Below, piece by piece: positions 1 to 5,952 of a stretch of 18,572 bases of DNA. The translations under genes and the position numbers were made by a program. This DNA is from DATEJJ01 sp039649115 (GTDB lineage Bacteria > Actinomycetota > Actinomycetes > Mycobacteriales > Micromonosporaceae), in NCBI GenBank assembly GCA_039649115.1, contig JBBWZQ010000392.1:1-18572 (forward strand), read 5' to 3'. Position 1 is the stretch's first letter. Each line of letters starts with the position of its first letter. Under the pieces are notes generated by a model. That model searched no databases, had not been told where the DNA came from, and was given only the letters and a program-made list of their open reading frames with translations.

Positions 1-173
1 GCCGGCCGGCGTACGCGCCCGCGCAGGGTGCGGCGGAGTGGGCGGCCGGGCAGATGCGGGCGGTGCTGGACCGCAGCGGCGATCGCAGCGCGATCCTGCA
101 CCGGTTCGTGTCGTCCCTGGACCCGGCGGACGAGCAGATCCTGCGGGCCGCGCTGCGCGAGGAGCGGCCGTGA
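1..173 (+). CDS. C-terminal part of a BlaI/MecI/CopY-family transcriptional repressor (5' truncated by window)
   Basis: The frame with codons starting at base 3 is open from the window edge to a TGA at 171-173. It encodes about 56 residues, including QMRAVLDRSGDRSAILHRFV and SSLDPADEQILRAAL. This matches the C-terminal dimerisation helices of BlaI/MecI/CopY repressors, which usually read LxxSGDxxAxLxxFVxxLxxxE near the end. The winged-helix DNA-binding half lies outside the window. The next gene, 40 bp downstream on the same strand, is an M56 metallopeptidase, the usual partner of this repressor family, and that supports the call. In characterised BlaR/BlaI pairs the peptidase relieves repression; whether that happens here is inference. 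Confidence 0.8.
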   Translation, partial: RPAYAPAQGAAEWAAGQMRAVLDRSGDRSAILHRFVSSLDPADEQILRAALREERP

Positions 174-213
174 CCGCCCCGCCCGCCGCGGCGGACGCGC
201 CGGGAGGGCGCTC

Positions 214-1134
214 ATGCGCATAGCCGTGTACTGCCCGCTGCTGTGCGCGCTGCTGTTCGCCGCGGTCGGGCCGCGGCTGGCCATCCGGTACCTGCCGCCG
301 GTCGCGGGCATGTGGACGCTGAGCCTGGGCGCCGGCCTGTCCGCGCTCGCCTCGACCTGGTCGCTGGTGCTGCTGGCCGGCACCCTCGTCGACGAGCTGC
401 TGCCCGACGTGACCGGGCAGCCCGCGGCCAGCCACGACCCGGTGAGCGACCTCGTCGCCCTGACCGCGGTCGTGCTCCTCGTGGTGACCGGCGGCCGGCT
501 GGTCAGCGGCGTCCTGTCGCGCCTGCGCATGCACCGGGAACTGCGCGAGTCGTGCGCGGTCAGCCGCGGCCCGGTCGTGGTGCTCGCCGACCCGGTGCCC
601 CGCGCCTTCGCCGTACCCGGTGGCCTGCGCGGGGAGCGCGCCGGTCCGCGCCGGGACCATGGCCACGTCGTGGTCAGCCAGGGCATGCTCGCCGCGCTGA
701 CCGCGGCCGAGCGCCGCGTGCTGTTCGCCCACGAGCGCGCGCACCTGCGCGGCGGGCACCACCTGCACTCGGGCATGGTCGCCGCGGCGGCGGCGCTCAA
801 CCCGCTGCTGATCCCGGTGCGCGGCGCCAGCGTCCACCTCTGCGAGCGGTCCGCCGACGAGTCGGCCGCGGCCGAGGTGGGCGACCGCGGGCTGGCCGCC
901 TCGTCCCTGGCCCGGGCCGCGCTGGCCGCCGCGGCCGGTCCGTGCGCGTCGCCGGCCCTGAGCTACCACCATTCCGGCGTGGGCGCGCGGGTGGTCGCGC
1001 TGCAGCGTTCACCCGCACGCGGCCGGCCCAGCCTGGTCGCCGCGCTGCTCGGTGTCGCCGCGGTCGCGATGGTGGCCGACATCGAGGCCACGCACGATTT
1101 CCTGAGCCTGATCCTCGGCGCGGTACGGCACTGA
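214..1134 (+). CDS. M56-family (BlaR1/MecR1-like) membrane metallopeptidase
   Basis: The protein has 306 residues. It has hydrophobic segments near residues 3-25, 33-57 and 84-102, and another close to the C-terminus. A zinc-protease motif HERAH lies at residues 173-177, followed by CERSADE at 210-216, which supplies the third zinc ligand region seen in gluzincin-type M56 peptidases. The start is ATG 214 because GGAGGG lies just upstream and the protein then begins with a membrane segment; the reading frame is open further upstream, but that part overlaps the repressor gene and is arginine-rich. There is no penicillin-binding sensor domain, as is usual for the short actinobacterial M56 proteins paired with BlaI-like repressors. 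It probably acts in the plasma membrane as a signal-responsive protease on its neighbour repressor; the signal is unknown. Confidence 0.85.
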   Translation: MRIAVYCPLLCALLFAAVGPRLAIRYLPPVAGMWTLSLGAGLSALASTWSLVLLAGTLVDELLPDVTGQPAASHDPVSDLVALTAVVLLVVTGGRLVSGVLSRLRMHRELRESCAVSRGPVVVLADPVPRAFAVPGGLRGERAGPRRDHGHVVVSQGMLAALTAAERRVLFAHERAHLRGGHHLHSGMVAAAAALNPLLIPVRGASVHLCERSADESAAAEVGDRGLAASSLARAALAAAAGPCASPALSYHHSGVGARVVALQRSPARGRPSLVAALLGVAAVAMVADIEATHDFLSLILGAVRH

Positions 1135-1165
1135 GCCGGGGAGCGCCGGTGACCGATCGCGACCG

Positions 1166-1879
1166 GTGTCGCTGATGATCCAGCGCTGGCGGTGGGTGAC
1201 GTTCCTGCACTGGCGGTACCCCGCCGAGACGGTTGCCCGGCTCCTGCCCCGCGGGCTGCGGCTGGACACGCACGAGGGGCAGGCCTGGGTCGGGCTGATC
1301 CCGCTGCTGATGGACGAGGTACGGGCACCGGGGATACCCGCGCTGCCCTGGCTGTCCCGCTTCCCGGAGACCAACCTCAGGACCTACGTGCGCGGACCCG
1401 ACGGCGGTACGGGCATCTGGTTCTTCTCGCTCGACGCGGCCCGGGCGCCGGCGGTGGCCAGCGCGCGGCTGGGCTTCGGGCTGCCGTACATGTGGTCCCG
1501 GATGTCGGTGCACCACGCCGCCGTGGCGGGCGGCTACCGGGTCACCTACCGCAGCCGGCGCCGCCTGCCGGGTCCCGCCGGCGCGATGTGCGACGTGGAC
1601 GTGTCGGTCGGCGCGCCGCTGCCGCCGGCCGAGCCCGGTTCGCTGGACCACTTCCTCACCGAGCGGTACCGCCTGTACAGCGTGTGGGTGGGCCGGCTGG
1701 TGCGCGCCGACGCCCGGCACCCGCGGTGGCCGCTGCACGAGGCGCGGGCGCTGGTGCTCCGCCAGGACCTGACCGGCGCGGCCGGCCTGCCCGAGCCGGA
1801 TCACGAGCCGCTGGTACACGCGTCGCCCGGCGTGCTCGCGCACGTCGGCATGTGGCGCCCGGCCTTCGCTAGAGCGTGA
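1166..1879 (+). CDS. DUF2071 (YqjF-like) family protein
   Basis: The protein has 237 residues from GTG 1166, or 234 from ATG 1175; neither has a good Shine-Dalgarno site, so the start is uncertain. It begins in the DUF2071 style (FLHWRYP, LLPRGLRLDTHEGQAWVGLI, then PETNLRTYVR and GIWFFSLDA) and has the later HFLTERYRLY motif. The length is usual for the family. Its biochemical role is not established; the fold is related to acetoacetate decarboxylase-like proteins, which does not prove activity. The gene follows the M56 peptidase by 31 bp on the same strand and may be co-transcribed. Its 3' end overlaps the end of the convergent HxlR gene by 11 bp. Confidence 0.8.
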   Translation: MSLMIQRWRWVTFLHWRYPAETVARLLPRGLRLDTHEGQAWVGLIPLLMDEVRAPGIPALPWLSRFPETNLRTYVRGPDGGTGIWFFSLDAARAPAVASARLGFGLPYMWSRMSVHHAAVAGGYRVTYRSRRRLPGPAGAMCDVDVSVGAPLPPAEPGSLDHFLTERYRLYSVWVGRLVRADARHPRWPLHEARALVLRQDLTGAAGLPEPDHEPLVHASPGVLAHVGMWRPAFARA

Positions 1880-2489
1880 GCAGCGCGCCGGTCAGCGTCT
1901 CGGGCCCCTCCAGCTTGGCGTCCCCCGCGCTGACCGCCTCCCGCAGGCTGGTGCGCCCGGCGGCCACGGCCGCGGCGGTCTGCGCGCTGGTGGTCAGCAC
2001 CGCGTCGGCACGCGGCGCGGCGCCGTCGCGGTAGGTCACCCCGCCGGGCGTCACCAGGACGTGGAAGCTGCCCTCGGTGAGGTGGACCTGCACCGTGCCG
2101 GCCACGCTGCCGGACAGCGGGCCCAGCCGCCGGGCCAGCGGGGCGCCGAGCCAGTGCCCGCGCAGCGCGTCGCCGCGCGCCCGCGCGTGCAGCCGGCCCA
2201 GGCCCCAGTCGGACAGCGCGTCGAGGACCGGCGCGACCGCCGCGCCGGCCTCGGTCAACTCGTACGTGCGCGGGCCGTCCTGGGCCCGGCTGAGCAGCCC
2301 GTCGCTCTCCATCTCGCGCAGCCGGGTGGCCAGCACGTCGGTGCTGATGCCGGGCAGGTCGGCGAGCAGGTCGCTGTACCGGCGCGGCCCGGCCAGCAGC
2401 TCGCGCACGATCAGCAGCGCCCAGCGCTCCCCGAGGTGGTCCAGGGCGCGGGCGATCCCGCAGTAGTGGTCGTAGCTACGGCGAGGCAT
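1869..2489 (-). CDS. HxlR-family winged-helix regulator with C-terminal SCP2-like domain
   Basis: The protein has 206 residues. Residues 1-100 are a classic HxlR/MarR-like winged helix: C10, GERWALLIVRELLAGPRRYSDL, then GISTDVLATRLREMESDGLL and YELTEAGA. Residues from about 105 resemble the sterol-carrier SCP2-like domain found fused to many actinobacterial HxlR proteins (VQVHLTEGSFHVLV, ADAVLTTSAQTAAAVAAGRTSLREA). It is therefore likely a ligand-responsive repressor. The gene is divergent from the aminotransferase gene across a 62-bp gap with TTGG/CCAA dyads, so it probably controls itself and the aminotransferase. ATG 2489 is preceded by TATCGT seven bases upstream and has no Shine-Dalgarno sequence, which suggests a leaderless message. 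Confidence 0.88.
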   Translation of the reverse strand: MPRRSYDHYCGIARALDHLGERWALLIVRELLAGPRRYSDLLADLPGISTDVLATRLREMESDGLLSRAQDGPRTYELTEAGAAVAPVLDALSDWGLGRLHARARGDALRGHWLGAPLARRLGPLSGSVAGTVQVHLTEGSFHVLVTPGGVTYRDGAAPRADAVLTTSAQTAAAVAAGRTSLREAVSAGDAKLEGPETLTGALLTL

Positions 2490-2496
2490 GGTCAGG

Positions 2497-2549
2497 ACGA
2501 TAGCAGGGGATTGGTTGGACTTTCCAAGTACCGGCTTGGTATAACCAAG
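2497..2549. promoter_or_regulatory. Divergent promoter/operator between the HxlR and aminotransferase genes
   Basis: Two dyads are visible: TTGGA-CTT-TCCAA (2515-2527, perfect arms) and CTTGGT-ATA-ACCAAG (2535-2549, perfect arms). On + a -35-like TTGGAC (2515-2520) is 19 bp from TATAAC (2540-2545), which lies 6 bp before ATG 2552. On - a -35-like TTGGAA (2522-2527) is 19 bp from TATCGT (2497-2502), which lies 7 bp before ATG 2489. Both -35 boxes sit in the first dyad and the + strand -10 sits in the second. HxlR binding here is inference from position. Confidence 0.6.
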
Positions 2550-2551
2550 TA

Positions 2552-3763
2552 ATGCAGCTCGACCAGTCCGCGAAGCTCGCCGGCATCCACTACGACATCC
2601 GCGGCCCGGTGCTGCGCCAGGCGCAGCAGCTGGAGCAGGAGGGGCACCACGTCCTCAAGCTGCACATCGGCAACCCGGCGCCGTTCGGCTTCGACGCCCC
2701 CGACGAGCTGCTGCAGGACATGATCCGCAACCTGCCGGCGGCGCACGGGTACGGCGACGCGAAGGGCCTGCTGTCCGCCCGGCGCGCGGTCACCCAGTAC
2801 TACGAGCAGCGCGGCCTGGTCGGGCTGGACGTGGAGGACGTGTACCTGGGCAACGGCGTGTCTGAGCTGATCGTGATGGCCCTGCAGGCGCTGCTCAACA
2901 GCGGCGACGAGGTGCTCATCCCGGCCCCCGACTACCCGCTCTGGACGGCGGCGACCACGCTCGCCGGTGGCCGGCCCGTGCACTACATGTGCGACGAGTC
3001 CGCCGACTGGTACCCCGACCTCGCCGACCTCGCCTCCCGGATCACGCCCGCGACCCGGGCCATCGTGCTGATCAACCCGAACAACCCCACCGGCGCCGTG
3101 TACTCGCCGGAACTGCTGAGCGGCATCGCGGAACTGGCCCGCCGGCACCAGCTGGTGCTGTTCTCCGACGAGATCTACGACCGGATCCTGTACGACGGGG
3201 CGAGCCACACCTCGATCGCGACGCTCGCACCGGACGTCTTCTGCCTCACCCTCGGCGGACTGTCCAAAGTGTACCGTGTACCGGGCTTCCGCTCGGGCTG
3301 GCTCGTGGTCTCCGGGCCGCAGCAGCACGCGCGCGGCTACCTGGACGGGCTGGACACGCTGGCCAACCTCAGGCTGTGCCCCAACGTGCCGGCACAGCAC
3401 GCGATCCAGGCGGCGCTCGGTGGCCGGCAGGACATCATCGACCTGGTGATGCCCGGCGGGCGCCTGGTGGAGCAGCGCAACCGGGCGGTGGAACTGCTCA
3501 ACGCGATCCCGGGCGTGTCCTGCGTGATGCCCAAGGGCGCGCTGTACGCGTTCCCGCGCGTCGACCCGGACCTGCACCCGATCGTCGACGACGAGCAGTT
3601 CGTGCTCGACCTGCTGCGCCGGGAGAAGATCCTGGTGATGCACGGTACCGGCTTCAACTGGCCCCGGCCGGACCACTTCCGCGTCGTCACGCTGCAGCCG
3701 ATCGACGACCTGGACGCCGCGATCCGGCGCATCGGGCGCTTCCTCGCCGGATACGACCAGTAA
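2552..3763 (+). CDS. alaA: AlaA-like PLP-dependent aminotransferase (class I/II)
   Basis: The protein has 403 residues and aligns by eye over its whole length with E. coli AlaA (YfbQ), a glutamate-pyruvate aminotransferase: YDIRGPVL, LHIGNPAPFGFDAPDE, GNGVSELIV, PAPDYPLWTAA, INPNNPTGAVYS, SDEIYDRILYD. Pyridoxal phosphate contacts are N178, D206 and Y209, the Schiff-base lysine is K239 (GLSKVYR), and the substrate-carboxylate arginine is near residue 376 (DHFRVVTL). One difference is GG in place of the usual NG three or four residues before the lysine. The expected reaction is alanine plus 2-oxoglutarate to pyruvate plus glutamate, in the cytoplasm. The start fits the family, yet it has no Shine-Dalgarno site; a -10-like TATAAC six bases before the ATG suggests leaderless transcription under the divergent HxlR regulator. 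Confidence 0.9.
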   Translation: MQLDQSAKLAGIHYDIRGPVLRQAQQLEQEGHHVLKLHIGNPAPFGFDAPDELLQDMIRNLPAAHGYGDAKGLLSARRAVTQYYEQRGLVGLDVEDVYLGNGVSELIVMALQALLNSGDEVLIPAPDYPLWTAATTLAGGRPVHYMCDESADWYPDLADLASRITPATRAIVLINPNNPTGAVYSPELLSGIAELARRHQLVLFSDEIYDRILYDGASHTSIATLAPDVFCLTLGGLSKVYRVPGFRSGWLVVSGPQQHARGYLDGLDTLANLRLCPNVPAQHAIQAALGGRQDIIDLVMPGGRLVEQRNRAVELLNAIPGVSCVMPKGALYAFPRVDPDLHPIVDDEQFVLDLLRREKILVMHGTGFNWPRPDHFRVVTLQPIDDLDAAIRRIGRFLAGYDQ

Positions 3764-4456
3764 CTCTCACGCACGCGTCGGGCGCACGGCGAGCCGGTGC
3801 CGGTGGGCTGCCCTGCACTGTACATTGTGGACGGTGATACGGATCGGGCCTGAGCACGCGCAGTCCCCGCTCCCGCAGTCCCGGTCGTGTCGCGCCCCGG
3901 GCCGCGCCCGACATCCGCGACGAGCGTCGGGTACCAGCCGGCACAACTCACCGCCGCGCGAGCGTGAGCGGGCCGTTGGAGGTCCACACCTGAGGCGCGG
4001 CGACGAGGTGCGGCGGTCCCGGGCGCTCGCCGGGACCGCCGACCTCGCCTGGCCGGCGTACCGGTGGTGCGCGCCAGCGTCTGCCAGCTCAACGTGGTGC
4101 GCTACTCATCGACGGTACGGCCGGCGAATGAAGCCGGTGCGAGCCGCGGGTGACGCTGGAATAGCTGGATGCCGCCGGACCGGAGCCGGGGAAGCCGGCC
4201 GACGCCGAGGCGCCCACCGCTACACCCGTGGTAACCACGTAACCGCGTCATCAGAAGTGACGCTCAGCCAGCCGTCTGACATTGAACCATGGGCATGTGC
4301 GGTTGGCAACCATCCGGGTGGCCGGCCGGATCCAAGTCGGTCGATCAGCATCGCGCAAGAGAGGTGCGTCATGGATGAGCCGTACCGGCGGACCGTGCTC
4401 GGTGGGATCGCGGAGGGTCATCTGCAGGGGGAACAGGCGCGGGAGCCGCCAGAGAC
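3764..4456. other. 693-bp gap without a convincing gene
   Basis: All long open frames here are Arg/Pro/Ser-rich with mixed third positions and no recognisable domain. Three things stand out. First, short stretches with coding-like third positions fall in different frames (about 3987-4070 and 4064-4107), as might be left by a decayed gene. Second, a perfect 13-bp dyad CGTGGT-A-ACCACG lies at 4227-4239. Third, an AGAGGT Shine-Dalgarno-like site precedes ATG 4371, which opens a frame (MDEPYRRTVLGGIAEG) that soon runs antisense into the ROK gene. I cannot assign a function to the stretch. Confidence 0.5.
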
Positions 4457-5209
4457 TCACGTGCCCTGGATCGACCAGGCACGCACGCCGCCGACGATGC
4501 CGGCGGTGTTCGGCACCACCACGACGTCGTCGCCCATGCGCTCCAGTTGCTCCGGCCGGATCCGCCGCGAGTTGCCGCCACCGATGTACAGCCGGTCCCA
4601 CAGGAAGACCGGGCGCAGCGCCTCGACAACGGTGCGCACCCGGCGGGACCAGAAGGCGTCGCCGAGCCGGCGGCGCTCGGTCTCGCCCACGTACGTGTCG
4701 TAGGTCAGGCCCCACCGCACCGGTGCCTGGGACAGCTCCAGGTGCGGGGCGAGCCGCCCGCCGTCGAACAGCGCGCACCCCAGCCCGGTGCCCAGCGTGA
4801 CGACCAGCTCCAGGCCCGTACCGGCCACCACGCCGGCGCCGTGCACCTCGGCGTCGTTGAGCACCAGGGTGGGTACCCCGAACATGGTGCCCAGCGCGCT
4901 GCGGGCGTCGAAGCTGGCCCACGCCTCCACCAGGCTCGGATCCACCTTGCTGCGCGGGCCGTTGCGGGTGACGTAGTGGGGGGTCGCGACGACGACACCG
5001 TGCCGGATCATCCCCGGCATGCCGACGGTGGCCCGGGCCGGCCGGGGGAGCCGGTCGGCGAGCGCGGCCAGGGTCTCCACGAACCGGTCGGGCGACATCG
5101 GATACGGCGTCGGTACCCGCAGCGGATGCGTCCGCATCGTGCCGGCCTCGTCGAGCACCGAACCCTTGATTCCTCCGCCACCGCAGTCGATGGCCAGCGT
5201 CGTCGTCAC
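4457..5209 (-). CDS. Short ROK-family sugar kinase-like protein (polyphosphate-glucokinase-like)
   Basis: The protein has 250 residues from GTG 5209; GTG 5215 would add two. It carries the actin-like ATPase motifs in order: phosphate-1 AIDCGGGGIKGS (residues 6-17), catalytic Asp D119 in VLNDAEVHGAG, phosphate-2 VVTLGTGLGCALF (about 137-148) and adenosine-type YIGGGNS (about 208-214). The zinc-binding cysteine cluster of classical ROK kinases and repressors is absent, and so is a helix-turn-helix, so it resembles the short polyphosphate/ATP glucokinase branch. The substrate cannot be read from sequence. Start choice: TAGGCT is followed by six bases and then GTG 5209, the layout of a leaderless promoter. 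It is divergent from the nitrilase gene. Confidence 0.8.
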   Translation of the reverse strand: MTTTLAIDCGGGGIKGSVLDEAGTMRTHPLRVPTPYPMSPDRFVETLAALADRLPRPARATVGMPGMIRHGVVVATPHYVTRNGPRSKVDPSLVEAWASFDARSALGTMFGVPTLVLNDAEVHGAGVVAGTGLELVVTLGTGLGCALFDGGRLAPHLELSQAPVRWGLTYDTYVGETERRRLGDAFWSRRVRTVVEALRPVFLWDRLYIGGGNSRRIRPEQLERMGDDVVVVPNTAGIVGGVRAWSIQGT

Positions 5210-5215
5210 GGGCAC

Positions 5216-5225
5216 AGCCTATGAT
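5216..5225. promoter_or_regulatory. Overlapping divergent -10 boxes of the ROK and nitrilase genes
   Basis: On + TATGAT (5220-5225) lies six bases before ATG 5232. On - TAGGCT (5221-5216) lies six bases before GTG 5209. The two hexamers share two bases. Neither start has a Shine-Dalgarno site, and no good -35 is seen for either. The arrangement predicts two leaderless transcripts that begin about 22 bp apart and compete for polymerase; this is inferred from spacing only. Confidence 0.5.
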
Positions 5226-5231
5226 GGCCGG

Positions 5232-5948
5232 ATGCGCCGACCGCTCGTCATCGCCGTTGCCCAGCCGCCCTGCGTGCCCGGTGACGTCGCGGCCAACGCG
5301 GTGACCCATGCCGGGGCGATCCGCTCGGCGGGTGCCCGGGTAGTGCTGTTCCCCGAGCTGTCCCTGACCGGCTACGAGCTGGACGCGCCGGCGGTCGCCC
5401 TCGACGATCCGCGCCTCGCGCCGATCGTGGCTGCCTGTGCGGACACGGGTTCGGTGGCGCTGGTGGGTGCCCCGGTGCACGGCGAGCACATCGCGCTGCT
5501 GGCCGTCGACGGCACGGGCGCCACGGTGGCCTACCGCAAGATGTGGTTGGGCACGGCCGAGACCACCCGCTTCACGCCGGGCGGCGAGCCGGCCGTGCTC
5601 GACGTCGACGGCTGGCGGCTCGGCCTGGCCATCTGCAAGGACACCGGCGTGCCCCGGCACGCGGCCGACACGGCCGCCCTGGGCATCGACGCGTATCTCG
5701 CCGGCACGGTGAAGTTCGCGCACGAGAGCGACCTGCAGGACGAGCGCGCCCGGCGGGTCGCGACCGGTCACCGGGTCTGGGTCGCGGTGGCCAGCTTCGC
5801 CGGCCCGACCGGCGGCGGCTACACCGGGACGGCCGGCCGGTCGAGCATCGTGACGCCGGACGGTGCCGTGCTCGCCCGCGCCGGCACCGAACCCGGCGCG
5901 ACCGCCCGCGCCACGCTCACCTGGACACCCCGCGCCACGCTCACCTGA
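5232..5948 (+). CDS. Carbon-nitrogen hydrolase (nitrilase superfamily)
   Basis: The protein has 238 residues. The E-K-C triad of the nitrilase superfamily is visible: E42 in VVLFPELSLTGYEL, K103 in YRKMWL and C135 in LAICKDTGVP. The fold's repeat pattern follows (GIDAYLAGTVKFAHE, GYTGTAGRSSIVTPDG). The sequence is somewhat shorter than typical amidases of the family (about 260-280), and the usual Tyr after the catalytic Cys is Lys. It should hydrolyse a non-peptide C-N bond of an amide or carbamoyl substrate in the cytoplasm; the substrate is unknown. ATG 5232 is chosen because MRRPLVIAVAQPP is the normal family N-terminus and a -10-like box lies six bases upstream. The last eight codons come from a 24-bp tandem duplication. 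Confidence 0.82.
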   Translation: MRRPLVIAVAQPPCVPGDVAANAVTHAGAIRSAGARVVLFPELSLTGYELDAPAVALDDPRLAPIVAACADTGSVALVGAPVHGEHIALLAVDGTGATVAYRKMWLGTAETTRFTPGGEPAVLDVDGWRLGLAICKDTGVPRHAADTAALGIDAYLAGTVKFAHESDLQDERARRVATGHRVWVAVASFAGPTGGGYTGTAGRSSIVTPDGAVLARAGTEPGATARATLTWTPRATLT

Positions 5949-5952
5949 ACAC
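5905..5952. repeat. 24-bp tandem duplication across two convergent gene ends
   Basis: Copies at 5905-5928 and 5929-5952 differ at one base. In the nitrilase frame that base makes TGG (Trp) in copy 1 and TGA (stop, 5946-5948) in copy 2. The galactosidase stop on the other strand (5941-5943) lies in copy 2. The period is eight codons, so both frames are kept. Confidence 0.9.

Noticed and set aside
4125..4220. Cobalamin-riboswitch-like string (GAAGCCGGTGCGA, later GGGGAAGCCGG)
   Set aside because: The central B12-box consensus (GCCACTG type) is missing, order and spacing do not fit, and neither flanking gene is linked to cobalamin. Probably chance in GC-rich DNA.
3825..4703. Plus-strand 292-codon open frame starting at TTG 3825
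   Set aside because: Arg/Ser/Pro-rich composition, mixed third positions, no domain, and its last 80 codons are antisense to the well-supported ROK gene.
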